Below are positions 17,823 through 27,420 of a DNA stretch of 64,000 nt, one piece after another. The position numbers were made by a program, and so were the translations under genes. The DNA comes from an uncultured Paracoccaceae bacterium (GTDB taxonomy: Bacteria > Pseudomonadota > Alphaproteobacteria > Rhodobacterales > Rhodobacteraceae): assembly GCA_947495795.1 (NCBI GenBank), contig CANMAI010000004.1, positions 124,001 to 188,000 of the forward strand. Direction: 5' to 3'. The notes under the pieces were generated by a model. That model had not been told where the DNA came from. It searched no databases and saw only the letters and a list, made by a program, of their open reading frames with translations. Position 1 is the first letter of the stretch; every line of letters begins with the position of its first letter.

Positions 17823-19067
17823 ATGGCCTACACACCAAGATCCGATTTTTTGAATGTGCTTTCCGAACGCGGCTTCATTGCCGATTGCACGGATATGGAG
17901 GGGCTGGATGAGCAGCTTCGCACGGGTGTAGTAACGGGCTATATCGGTTTTGATGCTACGGCCGATAGCCTGCATATCGGCAGTCTCATCCAGATCATGC
18001 TGCTCCGCTGGTTGCAGAAAACGGGGCATCGCCCGATTGCTCTTATGGGCGGTGGCACAACCAAAATCGGCGATCCGTCCGGCAAGGATGAGGCCCGCCA
18101 ATTGCTCGATGCCACGGCGATCAATGCCAACATTCAGGGCATCCGCTCTGTTTTTGATAAATACCTGAACTTTGGCCCGGGTGAAGCGGTGATGGCCAAC
18201 AATGCGGAGTGGCTCGACGAGCTCAACTACGTCGAATTCCTCCGTGATTACGGCCGGCATTTCACAATCAACCGGATGCTCGCGTTTGATAGCGTAAGGC
18301 TGAGGCTCGACCGCGAACAGCCGCTCACCTTTCTCGAATTCAACTACATGCTCCTGCAAGCCTATGATTTCATGGAGCTCAACAAGCGCTTCGGCTGCAA
18401 CCTCCAAATGGGCGGCTCGGACCAGTGGGGCAACATCGTCAATGGAATTGACCTCACCCGCAGGATCAACCGGGCAGATGTATTCGGTGTGACAACACCG
18501 CTTCTTACCCGCGCCAATGGCTCGAAGATGGGCAAGAGCGTAGGCGGTGCCATCTGGCTGAATGAAGAGAAACTCAGTCCCTATGAGTTCTGGCAATACT
18601 GGCGGAACACGCTGGACGCGGACGTTGCGAAATTCCTTAGGCTCTTCACGGAGCTTCCTCTGAATGAATGCGCCCGCCTCGGAGGGCTTGAAGGAGCGGA
18701 AGTCAACGAAGCCAAGATCCGTCTAGCTAATGAGGTGACCACGCTCGCCCATGGAAATGAAGCCGCCGCCGCTGCAGAGGCGACGGCACGGGAAGTGTTT
18801 GAAAAAGGTGGCGTCGGAGATGATCTGCCGACGGTAACGCTTACCGCTGGAGACTTTGCTAACGAGGGTATTTCCGTCGCGCAATTGTTTGTAAAAGCTG
18901 GTCTGGCAAGCTCAGGCAAAGAAGCCAAACGTCTGATTGCCGGAGGCGGTGCTCAACTCGATGACGTGCCTGTGAAGGATGCCGGCCAAATGATCAGCCG
19001 CGAGATGGTGGAAGCAACGGTGAAGCTTTCCGCAGGAAAAAAGCGGCATGCGTTGGTGAAGGGCTGA
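17823..19067 (+). CDS. tyrS: Tyrosyl-tRNA synthetase
   Basis: A 414-residue class I aminoacyl-tRNA synthetase that charges tRNA-Tyr. The HIGH-like motif is LHIGSL, the tyrosine-binding region includes [12 protein letters not shown] and [17 protein letters not shown], and the KMSKS-like motif is SKMGKSVGG. The C-terminal S4 RNA-binding domain is present ([20 protein letters not shown]). The ATG at 17823 gives the normal TyrS start; longer in-frame extensions overlap the anmK promoter and are unlikely. Confidence 0.95.
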   Translation: MAYTPRSDFLNVLSERGFIADCTDMEGLDEQLRTGVVTGYIGFDATADSLHIGSLIQIMLLRWLQKTGHRPIALMGGGTTKIGDPSGKDEARQLLDATAINANIQGIRSVFDKYLNFGPGEAVMANNAEWLDELNYVEFLRDYGRHFTINRMLAFDSVRLRLDREQPLTFLEFNYMLLQAYDFMELNKRFGCNLQMGGSDQWGNIVNGIDLTRRINRADVFGVTTPLLTRANGSKMGKSVGGAIWLNEEKLSPYEFWQYWRNTLDADVAKFLRLFTELPLNECARLGGLEGAEVNEAKIRLANEVTTLAHGNEAAAAAEATAREVFEKGGVGDDLPTVTLTAGDFANEGISVAQLFVKAGLASSGKEAKRLIAGGGAQLDDVPVKDAGQMISREMVEATVKLSAGKKRHALVKG

Positions 19068-19124
19068 AGTCTGGCAAACAGCCGTTATCGATCAGATAGC
19101 CCGGCCAATCAAATCTACCCGATT

Positions 19125-19922
19125 TCAGGCAGCGATTTCAGCGACAAGTCGGGTAAATTCGCGGTGTGTTTCCGCCAACTCATCGGCAGGCTGAGGCTTT
19201 CTTGCGTAGTCTTTAAGACTGGCGAGCTCTCTGCCAAACTCCACTGCCTCCAAAGCATCGACGGTTTCAGCCCGCTCATAAAACCCACGGCTCAGGATTA
19301 CCCATTCTGAGCCAAGACGCGCATGCTCGTTGAGCACCATTTCCGCAGGGATGACGCCTTGGCCCAGCCGGGCAATCCCCCCAATCCCAAAGGAAATCCT
19401 CGCATCGCAAAGCATTCTGCACGGGGCGTCCAACAGACCCTCCGCCAAAGGCTGAAACATAAAGCGCATCCCCATATCGAGATGGAGGTCATTCAAACCG
19501 ATATAGAGCTCGTCCGGCCCCAGCGCAGCAATCTCCGGAACGGCATCCAGCGCCGCCTTTGTCTCCACCAGCGGCATAGTTGCTGCCTTCCACGGCACAA
19601 GATCCATAAACCGCCCTACCGTCCCGGCATCACGAAACATCGGCAGCATCAATACATCAGCACCGCGCGCCACGGCATCTTCCACCTCCGCACGCGTACC
19701 CTCATGAAACGGGTTCACCCTCACCATCAGATTGGCATCAGGCGCAGCTTCCCGCACACGGCTGATATCCTCTGGCCCGCTCTTCGATTTCTGCGTGTCA
19801 CCCGGCTGCCGCTCCGCCTTGCCCATCCATTCAAGATCAACAAACAAACGATCGACACCATTTGCCGCCGCATAAGCCGCGACGGCCGGATCGCTCACTA
19901 CCAACATGGTTTTGAGGTTCAT
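19125..19922 (-). CDS. HpcH/HpaI family aldolase/citrate lyase-like protein
   Basis: A 265-residue TIM-barrel protein of the HpcH/HpaI family. These are metal-dependent class II aldolases acting on 2-oxo acid or CoA-ester substrates. Visible are LFVDLEWMGK near the N-terminus, the arginine-containing ANLMVRVNPFHEG, the ligand-type segment TMPLVETKAALD, and ELYIGLNDLHLDMG. Its ATG overlaps the asnB stop by four bases, so it is co-translated with asparagine synthetase. That pairing suggests modification of a sugar or amino-sugar in surface polysaccharide or a small metabolite rather than aromatic catabolism. Confidence 0.85.
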   Translation of the reverse strand: MNLKTMLVVSDPAVAAYAAANGVDRLFVDLEWMGKAERQPGDTQKSKSGPEDISRVREAAPDANLMVRVNPFHEGTRAEVEDAVARGADVLMLPMFRDAGTVGRFMDLVPWKAATMPLVETKAALDAVPEIAALGPDELYIGLNDLHLDMGMRFMFQPLAEGLLDAPCRMLCDARISFGIGGIARLGQGVIPAEMVLNEHARLGSEWVILSRGFYERAETVDALEAVEFGRELASLKDYARKPQPADELAETHREFTRLVAEIAA

Positions 19923-21721
19923 GCCGCCTGCTCCAGCATTTCCGGATCTTCATCAATGAACAGGCGAAACCATATCTCGACCGAGATCAGCGCGCGCAAC
20001 TGCCGTGTGAAGTTCTCTCGCCCTGCCATATGCGCTTCCAGCATATCTTCGACGACACCGATCTCAAAAATACCCCGAGCCCCCAGTCGTCCGTCCAGCA
20101 ACATCTCGCGGCAATACTCAGATAGTTTATCCTTAAACCACTCTCCAATGGGCACTGTGAACATCTGCTTTCGTCGATATGTCAGATCGCGCCCCAGGCG
20201 CTGCACCATTGCGGATTTGTAGACCGACTTTGTCTCGCCTCCCTTCAACTTCATCCAGCCGGGTACCCTGAAAGCAAACTCTGCCATCCGGTAGTCCAAA
20301 AACGGCGAGCGCACTTCCAGAGAGTTTGCCATCGCCATCCTGTCCGGCTTTACAAGGTTGTTGCCGGGCAGAAGCACGGTAGTGTCCCCCAGCAATACCC
20401 GATTGATCGGATCCTGCTTGGGGTAGGCGCGCATAGCCTCCGCCAACGCGCTGTAAGGATCTGTATCATGAAATGCTGAATGCAAGTCTCCCGCGAGAAG
20501 AGTAGCGGACTGATCTCCATGCAATAGTCCGGATTGGCGCGCGTATCTGTCTTCCCAGCCGGGCAATAGACCCTCGCAACTGCCATCGGGAAAGATCCCC
20601 AAATACTTTTCATACCCTGCAAACAGTTCGTCCCCGCCATCACCTGTCAGCACCATCTTCACATCTTGCGTGGCAAGCTGCGAAACCTGATCCGTTGGCA
20701 TGAAAGACACATCGCCATGCGGCTGATCGCAGTGGTAAATGAAGCGTGGCCAGAGATTAGTTATGTCCTGTTCCACAGTTTTTGCCACATGCCGGGTATC
20801 AAACAACGCTGCTGCGGCTTCCGCCCATTCTGTTTCATCAAAGCGTTTGTCAACAAAGCCAATGGAATAAGTCCGGATCTCACCCTCGATATGGTCACGC
20901 ATCACCCCCACAACCGATGTGCTATCCAGCCCGCCGGAGAGAAACGCGCCAAATGGCGCATCGGACCGTAAACGAATACGCGTTGCATCGTCCAAAAGCG
21001 CTCTAAGACCCGCCTCTGCCTCACCCTCCGTCATCTCCGGGTCAGGCCGCTGCTCTGTGAGAGACCAGTATTGCCGGATCTCCAACTCGTCGCCAACCAC
21101 TGCCATATGGCCGGGCATCAGGTGCCTTATGCCCTGAAAAGCTGTGTCGGGCGCCGGTATATAGTTGAGTGCGAAAAACTGTGCCAAGGCTACGAGATTT
21201 GCCTGGCGAGGCACACCTGCCGCCAACAACGCCTTTATTTCGGAGGCGAAGAGAGTCCCATCCTCGGTCTCGGCCAAATAGAGAGGCTTTACACCAAGCC
21301 GATCCCGATAAAGATAGGTAAGGCCGGTGCCCCGGTCCTGAAGCGCAATGGCGAACATTCCGTTCAACCGCTTCACAAAGTCGGGCCCCCAATGGGCATA
21401 AGCGTGCAACAATACTTCAGTGTCACCATCGGTCTGAAACACTGCGCCAAGCGCCCTCAACTCGTCGCGCAATTCGATGTAATTGTAGATTTCCCCGTTC
21501 TGCACCACCGCCAACTTCCCATCCGCAGAGATCATCGGCTGGTTGCTAGCATCCGAAAGATCGATGATCGAAAGACGCACATTTCCAAGGCTCACACCGC
21601 CCTTGGTCTCAAAACTTCGGGCATCGGGGCCGCGATGATGCAAACTCGCTTGCATCGCCTCAAGTCGTAAGGGCTCTATCCGTCGCTCAGGCGCCGCGAT
21701 ACAGCCGAATATTCCGCACAT
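19919..21721 (-). CDS. asnB: Asparagine synthetase (glutamine-hydrolysing) family amidotransferase
   Basis: A 600-residue, two-domain AsnB-type enzyme. The class II glutaminase begins with the nucleophile Cys2 (MCGIFGC) and has LHHRGPDA, RLSIIDLSD and VQNGEIYNY. The synthetase domain has the PP-loop FLSGGLDSTSV and the MVLTGDGGDELFAGYEKYLG segment. AsnB paralogues in polysaccharide loci (WbpS-like) amidate uronic acids, so a role other than asparagine synthesis is possible here. It lies between a MurJ-family flippase and an aldolase on the same strand. Confidence 0.9.
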   Translation of the reverse strand: MCGIFGCIAAPERRIEPLRLEAMQASLHHRGPDARSFETKGGVSLGNVRLSIIDLSDASNQPMISADGKLAVVQNGEIYNYIELRDELRALGAVFQTDGDTEVLLHAYAHWGPDFVKRLNGMFAIALQDRGTGLTYLYRDRLGVKPLYLAETEDGTLFASEIKALLAAGVPRQANLVALAQFFALNYIPAPDTAFQGIRHLMPGHMAVVGDELEIRQYWSLTEQRPDPEMTEGEAEAGLRALLDDATRIRLRSDAPFGAFLSGGLDSTSVVGVMRDHIEGEIRTYSIGFVDKRFDETEWAEAAAALFDTRHVAKTVEQDITNLWPRFIYHCDQPHGDVSFMPTDQVSQLATQDVKMVLTGDGGDELFAGYEKYLGIFPDGSCEGLLPGWEDRYARQSGLLHGDQSATLLAGDLHSAFHDTDPYSALAEAMRAYPKQDPINRVLLGDTTVLLPGNNLVKPDRMAMANSLEVRSPFLDYRMAEFAFRVPGWMKLKGGETKSVYKSAMVQRLGRDLTYRRKQMFTVPIGEWFKDKLSEYCREMLLDGRLGARGIFEIGVVEDMLEAHMAGRENFTRQLRALISVEIWFRLFIDEDPEMLEQAA

Positions 21722-21797
21722 AATCTCGCTCCCGCACCAACCTTCAAGGCTCTACATAAACGCGTTGCCCAGCCTTAGCACCGCCCTGCCAACGCGA

Positions 21798-23231
21798 TCA
21801 ACGCATCTTGCCGAAAGCGACCAGTCTGTCTTTCCATATGGCGGCGATGCCAAGAAAGAGAAGAGCACCGGCAGCGGCGCGTATCCAGATCCATGCTGAA
21901 GGTATCCAGAGCTCGTCCGCTGCATAAACAAACGCGATGAGAGCAACTGCCAGAAGAACACGCATTGGCGAGAACATGGCGAAAACTACTGTCGGGCGCA
22001 CCGGCAAATGCGAGACATGGAGAAGGGCAACCGTCGCATAGAAAAGAAAGAAGCCCACCATCACCAGATCCGGCCGGAAAAGGGCAAACCCTCCACCCAA
22101 GGCCAATGCAACTACTCCGTGTACCATCACGCGCCCAGTGCGTTTTCGTGCATTCAGCGAAGCTGCGCCGATAAGTTCCAGTGCTGCAAAGGGAAGGGCC
22201 AGAAACATCATTTGCGCCGTGAATGTCAGTGCAGCGAGGCCCTCGGCACTCATCGCACCCCGAAAGAATATCAAGCGGGCAATGGCATCCCCGCTGCAGA
22301 TACCCACGGCGAGCGTAGCGGCGGCAAGAATGATCACGACAGACAAGCCTTCTTCGGCAATTTCGGTGCTGTCTCCGCTGTCTGTAAGGCGCGGAAGAAG
22401 GACGGTGGCAAGGGGTGCGAAGAGGATCATGACCGGGAGAAGAAAGAGCTTCAATGCATAGGCAAAAGCCGTCAACGCGCCCGGCTCTGCCAGCCCGGCA
22501 ATGGTGCGGAACAGAATGTGCGCTCCAGCAGTAATACCGACGGCCAGCACACCGGCACCAAACAAACGCAGCAACTGAAGGCTTGCGCCAGTCGGCGGGC
22601 TAAAGAGCGGTACCACAGGTGGACGTGCACTAATAAAAAGCATTACCACACGGGTCGTCGCCGCAGCCAGTACGCCGAGTGCAAGCGGCAGGATCAGGCT
22701 CATTTCAGCAGGCAAACCAAGGAGCACGGCGCAAAGTACAAAGTTATAGGCCCCGGTGCCGAGACCCACGACAAAAAAAGTGTTCCGCGCGTTCAGAAGT
22801 GCGCCAAGGGCACCGGCAAGAGCCGCAAGAGGAATGCTGAGCGCCGTCAATTGAACAGCGACCAGATGCGCTTCAAAGGCGCTGTAGGAAAGAGCGGGGG
22901 CCAGCACGCGAAACAAAGTTTCTGGCAAAGCGAAGACGAGCAATGCCACAACACAGGCTACCAAAAACGCGCAGGTTGTCGCAAACCGAAAAAGCGCCAG
23001 ACGCTCCACGCCCTCCACCCTGCGGAGCGCTGGCACCAATGCAGCACCAAAACCACCGGCCAGCAAGATGGCAATCAGAAAATCCGGCAATGTCAGGATC
23101 AGCACCGCAACATCAGCTTCCGCCGATACACCTAACCTTGCGGCCAGAAGCACCTCTCGCAAAAAGCCGAGCAGACGGCCGATCAAAAGGGCCGCGCTCA
23201 GTGCAAGTGTGGATTTCACCAGAGTGCTCAT
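21798..23231 (-). CDS. MurJ/MviN-family lipid-linked intermediate flippase, atypical
   Basis: A 477-residue protein with about 13-14 membrane spans. The N-terminal signature GRLLGFLREVLLAARLG aligns with MurJ, keeping the equivalents of E. coli Arg18 and Arg24. The TM2 region reads PDFLIAILLAGGF where MurJ has two adjacent arginines (Arg52/Arg53), which are important for lipid II flipping; both are hydrophobic here. A dedicated exopolysaccharide or other lipid-linked sugar flippase is therefore more likely than the essential MurJ. It is followed by asnB and an aldolase gene. Confidence 0.85.
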   Translation of the reverse strand: MSTLVKSTLALSAALLIGRLLGFLREVLLAARLGVSAEADVAVLILTLPDFLIAILLAGGFGAALVPALRRVEGVERLALFRFATTCAFLVACVVALLVFALPETLFRVLAPALSYSAFEAHLVAVQLTALSIPLAALAGALGALLNARNTFFVVGLGTGAYNFVLCAVLLGLPAEMSLILPLALGVLAAATTRVVMLFISARPPVVPLFSPPTGASLQLLRLFGAGVLAVGITAGAHILFRTIAGLAEPGALTAFAYALKLFLLPVMILFAPLATVLLPRLTDSGDSTEIAEEGLSVVIILAAATLAVGICSGDAIARLIFFRGAMSAEGLAALTFTAQMMFLALPFAALELIGAASLNARKRTGRVMVHGVVALALGGGFALFRPDLVMVGFFLFYATVALLHVSHLPVRPTVVFAMFSPMRVLLAVALIAFVYAADELWIPSAWIWIRAAAGALLFLGIAAIWKDRLVAFGKMR

Positions 23232-23360
23232 CGGACACGAACCTATTCCGGTTCAGGCAGACAGGCTATGGCGAAAGCAGCAGGCATCGCGGCTCAATCA
23301 CTGTATTTGTCAAAGCCGAGACAACGCAAAGCCCGCGCGCGATACGTTCTTTGCCATTAT

Positions 23361-24539
23361 CTAAAGCGCTGATTTCAAAGCCTCAACCAGATTAGTCTTC
23401 TCCCATGAGAAGCCGCCATCGGTATCCGGCTCCCGTCCGAAATGCCCATAGGCGGCTGTCCGTTGATAGATCGGTCTATTGAGGCCCAGATGCGTGCGGA
23501 TGCCGCGCGGTGTCAGGCTCATGGAGTCGCGGATGGCCTGCTCGATCTTCTCGGGCGCCACCTCGTTTGTGCCATGTCCGTCCACGTAGATGGAAAGCGG
23601 CTCAGCCACACCAATGGCGTAGGAAAGCTGGATCGTGCAGCGATCCGCCATACCGGCGGCCACTACATTCTTGGCAAGGTAGCGCGCCGCATAGGCAGCC
23701 GAGCGATCCACCTTGGTGGGATCTTTCCCGCTGAAGGCACCGCCACCGTGCGGAGCCGCGCCACCGTAGGTATCAACGATAATCTTGCGTCCGGTAAGCC
23801 CGGCATCACCGTCCGGCCCACCGATCACAAAGCGCCCTGTGGGGTTCACATGCCAGATCGTCTTCTCGTCCAGCCAACCTTCGGGCAACTCACCCCGAAT
23901 GTAAGGCTCCACCAAATCCCGCACATCATCGGATGTCATGTCGCCATCCAGATGCTGCGTGGAGAGAACAAGGCTATCCACCCGTGCAGGCTTGCCATCG
24001 CGATATTCAATCGTCAGCTGCGATTTCGCATCCGGCCCAAGCTGCGGCGCCTCGCCGGAATGGCGCACCTCCGCCAACTTCTTGAGCATCTTGTGTGCAT
24101 AGAGAATGGGGGCTGGCATCAGCTCCGGTGTCTCGGTCGTTGCATAACCGAACATGATGCCCTGATCACCGGCCCCCTCATCCTTGTTATCGGCCGCATC
24201 CACACCCTGCGCGATATCCTGGCTCTGCTCGTGCACATAGCAATCAATCGAGGCGGTCTTGAAATGGAAGCCCTTCTGCCGATAGCCGATCTTGCGGATC
24301 ACTTCGCGCGCCGTCGCACTGATCTCCTCTGGCGTCACCGCGTTCTGGTCCGAGATCTTCACCTCTCCCATCAGCACCACCTTGTTTGTGGTCGCGGCCG
24401 TTTCCACGGCCACGCGGGCCTCAGGCTCACGCGCCAGGATCATGTCGATCACAGCATCGGATATCTGGTCGCACACCTTGTCAGGATGGCCTTCTGAAAC
24501 GGATTCGGAGGTAAAAAGGTAGTTCTTGCGCGCTGTCAT
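23361..24539 (-). CDS. metK: S-adenosylmethionine synthetase
   Basis: A 392-residue methionine adenosyltransferase that makes S-adenosylmethionine from ATP and methionine. It has [20 protein letters not shown] at the N-terminus, [12 protein letters not shown], and the P-loop-like [19 protein letters not shown]. The length and ends match the family. A 101-base leader separates it from mscS and contains inverted repeats abutting the ribosome-binding site. Confidence 0.96.
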   Translation of the reverse strand: MTARKNYLFTSESVSEGHPDKVCDQISDAVIDMILAREPEARVAVETAATTNKVVLMGEVKISDQNAVTPEEISATAREVIRKIGYRQKGFHFKTASIDCYVHEQSQDIAQGVDAADNKDEGAGDQGIMFGYATTETPELMPAPILYAHKMLKKLAEVRHSGEAPQLGPDAKSQLTIEYRDGKPARVDSLVLSTQHLDGDMTSDDVRDLVEPYIRGELPEGWLDEKTIWHVNPTGRFVIGGPDGDAGLTGRKIIVDTYGGAAPHGGGAFSGKDPTKVDRSAAYAARYLAKNVVAAGMADRCTIQLSYAIGVAEPLSIYVDGHGTNEVAPEKIEQAIRDSMSLTPRGIRTHLGLNRPIYQRTAAYGHFGREPDTDGGFSWEKTNLVEALKSAL

Positions 24540-24552
24540 AGGGTCGTGCCTT

Positions 24553-24597
24553 CCGGGCTTCTTTTTGAAGTTGAGAGTTGGTAGCCTTGTTGCCCGG
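24553..24597 (-). promoter_or_regulatory. metK leader with long-range stem beside the ribosome-binding site
   Basis: On the minus strand CCGGGC (24592-24597) can pair with GCCCGG (24553-24558), enclosing an inner CTTC/GAAG hairpin that partly competes for the same bases. The GGAAGG ribosome-binding site begins in the last stem bases, 13 bases before the metK ATG. Rhodobacterales metK leaders often carry SAM/SAH riboswitches, but this sequence lacks the CAACGGCUUCC core, so no known class is assigned. Confidence 0.35.
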
Positions 24598-24640
24598 TTT
24601 CCGCAAGGAAAGGGTTAATGTGCCGCACTTGGCTCACCAG

Positions 24641-25960
24641 TTACTCCGGCATTTTTTGCGAAGTATCCTCGGCGTCGTCACTTCTCAAGAGCTGCACATC
24701 ACGCCGGGGAAAGGGAATATCGATGTCTTCCCGCTTCAGCGCATCCCAAAGAGCAAGAAACACATTTCCCCGCACATTCGTCAGCCCGGCCGAAGGATCC
24801 CTTATCCAGAAACGAAGGATGAAGTCGATCGAACTATCACCAAATCCAACGATGTGGCATACCGGTGTGGGGTCACCGACCACCCTATCAACGGTTGCTG
24901 CAGCTTCGCGTGCAATTTTCCTGACATGATGCGGATCGCTCTCATAACTCACGCCGAAATGCACATCGAGGCGTACAAGATCAGAGGAGTGCGTCCAGTT
25001 CACAACCTGCGTGGTGATCAGGTCTTCATTGGGAATAAGGTATTCCCGCCCATCCCGCGTGATCACAGCGACAAACCTTGCATTCAGCTCTGACACCCAG
25101 CCAAACGTATCCCCAAGAGAGATCACATCACCCGGCTTGATGGATTTGTCGAGTAGAACGATTACGCCTGAAACGAGATTGGAAACCACCTTCTGCAATC
25201 CAAACCCAAGGCCCAGGCCAATGGCCCCGGAAAGCACGGTCAGCGAAGTGAGATCAAACCCGATTGTCTGTAGTGCAATGAAAACAGCAAAGGTGAAGAG
25301 CAGAATATGCGTCAACTTGGTCGTCAGCACCCGCAGAGAGGGTGACATTTCTTGGTTCTGCGCGAGGCGCCGATCCAGAAACCTTGCAAATCCATTTGCG
25401 ATCGTGATCAGAAGCCCAAGGATCACAACGGCTTTCAGAACAAGAAGCAGCGAGATCCGCGTATCGCCCATATTGAGCGCGAGACTGTCCAGCCCTTCTT
25501 CCACCCGGTCCTGAATCCCAAGGATCTGAAATGTCACAAAGGCCCATGCGCCCCACCGCACAACAGTTCGCATGGCCGCATTGCGGATCAGCCGCGTGGT
25601 AATGGCAATAAACATCCACGCCGTGGCAAGAGTGGCCACCACCCCGATCAGATAAGATCGGCTCGGCCACGTCATCTCCTGCATGGTCAGGTAAACGGCC
25701 CAGGCGAGCAGCGCGAAGATAATCCCGCGAGTTCGGCGGAACACGACGAGCATGAACCGCAACTGGCTCGCGCGCATCCCCTCCAGCCCGCGCATCCAAG
25801 CCTCAATGCGGGGCTTCACCACCCGCGCCATAACGGTCGCTGCAACGGCCAGTATGATCAGGATCACAACCTGATAAAACCGCCATGGCTGAAGAAGCGT
25901 CAGCAGAAAGGCATAGACATCCACCCAGGTCGTCTGGAGCAGAGTGCCTATGTCTTGCAT
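24641..25960 (-). CDS. Mechanosensitive ion channel of the MscS family
   Basis: A 439-residue inner-membrane channel. Four to five N-terminal spans precede the pore helix, seen as the Gly/Ala-rich GAIGLGLGFGLQKVVSNLVS followed by SGVIVLLDKSIKPGDVI. The beta domain includes FVAVITRDGREYLIPNEDL, and the C-terminal domain ends near residue 420. It opens under membrane tension to release osmolytes. It lies 13 bases after pntB and may be cotranscribed with it. Confidence 0.92.
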   Translation of the reverse strand: MQDIGTLLQTTWVDVYAFLLTLLQPWRFYQVVILIILAVAATVMARVVKPRIEAWMRGLEGMRASQLRFMLVVFRRTRGIIFALLAWAVYLTMQEMTWPSRSYLIGVVATLATAWMFIAITTRLIRNAAMRTVVRWGAWAFVTFQILGIQDRVEEGLDSLALNMGDTRISLLLVLKAVVILGLLITIANGFARFLDRRLAQNQEMSPSLRVLTTKLTHILLFTFAVFIALQTIGFDLTSLTVLSGAIGLGLGFGLQKVVSNLVSGVIVLLDKSIKPGDVISLGDTFGWVSELNARFVAVITRDGREYLIPNEDLITTQVVNWTHSSDLVRLDVHFGVSYESDPHHVRKIAREAAATVDRVVGDPTPVCHIVGFGDSSIDFILRFWIRDPSAGLTNVRGNVFLALWDALKREDIDIPFPRRDVQLLRSDDAEDTSQKMPE

Positions 25961-25973
25961 ACGCTTCTCCCGA

Positions 25974-27407
25974 TCAGCTTATCTTTTGCAGCAGGGAATC
26001 CAGCGAAGCCTTCGCATCCCCATAGAACATCCGCGTGTTATCCTTGTAAAACAACGGATTTTCGATGCCGGAATAACCGGTTCCCTGCCCACGCTTGGAA
26101 ACGAATACCTGTTTCGCCTTCCAGCACTCCAGCACCGGCATTCCTGCTATCGGGCTGTTGGGGTCGTCCTGCGCTGCCGGGTTCACGATATCATTCGAGC
26201 CGATGACGATGGCAACATCGGTGTTCGGAAAGTCCTCATTGATCTCGTCCATCTCCAGAACGATGTCATACGGCACCTTTGCCTCCGCCAGAAGTACGTT
26301 CATGTGCCCGGGCAAGCGGCCTGCTACCGGGTGAATGGCGAAGCGTACGTCCTTGCCCTTCGCCCGCAAGCGCCGCGTCAGTTCGGCTACATTCTGCTGT
26401 GCCTGCGCCACCGCCATCCCGTAGCCTGGAATGATGATCACGCTGTCCGCCTCTTCCAGGGCGGTCGTCACCCCATCCGCATCTATTGCAATTTGCTCGC
26501 CTTCCACAGCCATCTGCTCACCCGCAGGGCCGCCGAAGCCGCCAAGGATGACGCTGATAAAACTGCGGTTCATCGCCTTGCACATGATGTAGGAAAGGAT
26601 CGCACCGGAGGAACCCACGAGCGCACCCACAACGATCAGAAGATCGTTTCCAAGGCTAAAGCCAATCGCCGCCGCCGCCCAACCGGAATAGCTGTTGAGC
26701 ATGGAGACCACCACCGGCATATCCGCGCCGCCGATGCCCATGATCAGATGATATCCGATAAAGAGTGCCGCAAGCGTCATCAGGAAAAGCGGGAAGAACC
26801 CACCGGAGTTGAAATACCAGATGAGGCAAAGCGCAGAGAGCGCGGCCGCCCCTGCATTCAACATATGCCCACCGGGCAACTTAACCGCTGCGGTATCTAC
26901 TTTGCCCGCCAGTTTGCCATACGCAATTACCGAGCCTGTAAAGGTTATAGCTCCAACAAAAACCCCAAGGAAAAGTTCAACCCGCAGGATACCGATTTCC
27001 ACACCGTCTTTCTTGGCCAAAAGCGCTGCAAACCCTTCTAGCGCCGCTCTTCCGACCTCGTCCATGGCCATCACCCGGCCAAGCTCGATATGCGCGATAT
27101 AGCCAACAAAAACAGCCGCAAGACCAACCAGCGAGTGCATTGCCGCTACCAGTTCAGGCATTTGCGTCATCTGCACGCGTGTCGCCAGTTGCCAGCCGAT
27201 CACGCCACCGGCAGCAACCAAAACCACCGAAAGGATCCAGAACCCGGAGCCTGGCCCGATAAGAGTGGCAAACACCGCCAGGGCCATCCCGGCGATCCCG
27301 TACCAGACAGCCCGTTTCGCACTCTCCTGCCCTGAAAGCCCACCGAGCGATAGGATGAAGAGGATAGCTGCGACCACATAAGCCGCTGAAGTGAAACCGA
27401 ATTCCAT
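25974..27407 (-). CDS. pntB: NAD(P) transhydrogenase beta subunit
   Basis: A 477-residue subunit of the proton-translocating transhydrogenase, which reduces NADP+ with NADH. About eight to nine membrane spans form domain II. The soluble NADP(H)-binding domain III shows [40 protein letters not shown], and [19 protein letters not shown] near the end. A GGGGGT ribosome-binding site overlaps the end of pntA, 13 bases before the pntB ATG. Confidence 0.95.
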   Translation of the reverse strand: MEFGFTSAAYVVAAILFILSLGGLSGQESAKRAVWYGIAGMALAVFATLIGPGSGFWILSVVLVAAGGVIGWQLATRVQMTQMPELVAAMHSLVGLAAVFVGYIAHIELGRVMAMDEVGRAALEGFAALLAKKDGVEIGILRVELFLGVFVGAITFTGSVIAYGKLAGKVDTAAVKLPGGHMLNAGAAALSALCLIWYFNSGGFFPLFLMTLAALFIGYHLIMGIGGADMPVVVSMLNSYSGWAAAAIGFSLGNDLLIVVGALVGSSGAILSYIMCKAMNRSFISVILGGFGGPAGEQMAVEGEQIAIDADGVTTALEEADSVIIIPGYGMAVAQAQQNVAELTRRLRAKGKDVRFAIHPVAGRLPGHMNVLLAEAKVPYDIVLEMDEINEDFPNTDVAIVIGSNDIVNPAAQDDPNSPIAGMPVLECWKAKQVFVSKRGQGTGYSGIENPLFYKDNTRMFYGDAKASLDSLLQKIS

Positions 27408-27420
27408 GTGCTCTACCCCC

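Noticed and set aside
22008-23135. Plus-strand frame of 375 codons opposite the flippase
   Set aside because: Lys/Gln/His-rich mirror of a membrane protein gene, a common artefact.
24540-24640. SAM/SAH or SAM-II riboswitch before metK
   Set aside because: Neither the CAACGGCUUCC core of SAM/SAH nor the GCUAAAAAGG core of SAM-II is present. Kept only as an unassigned leader.
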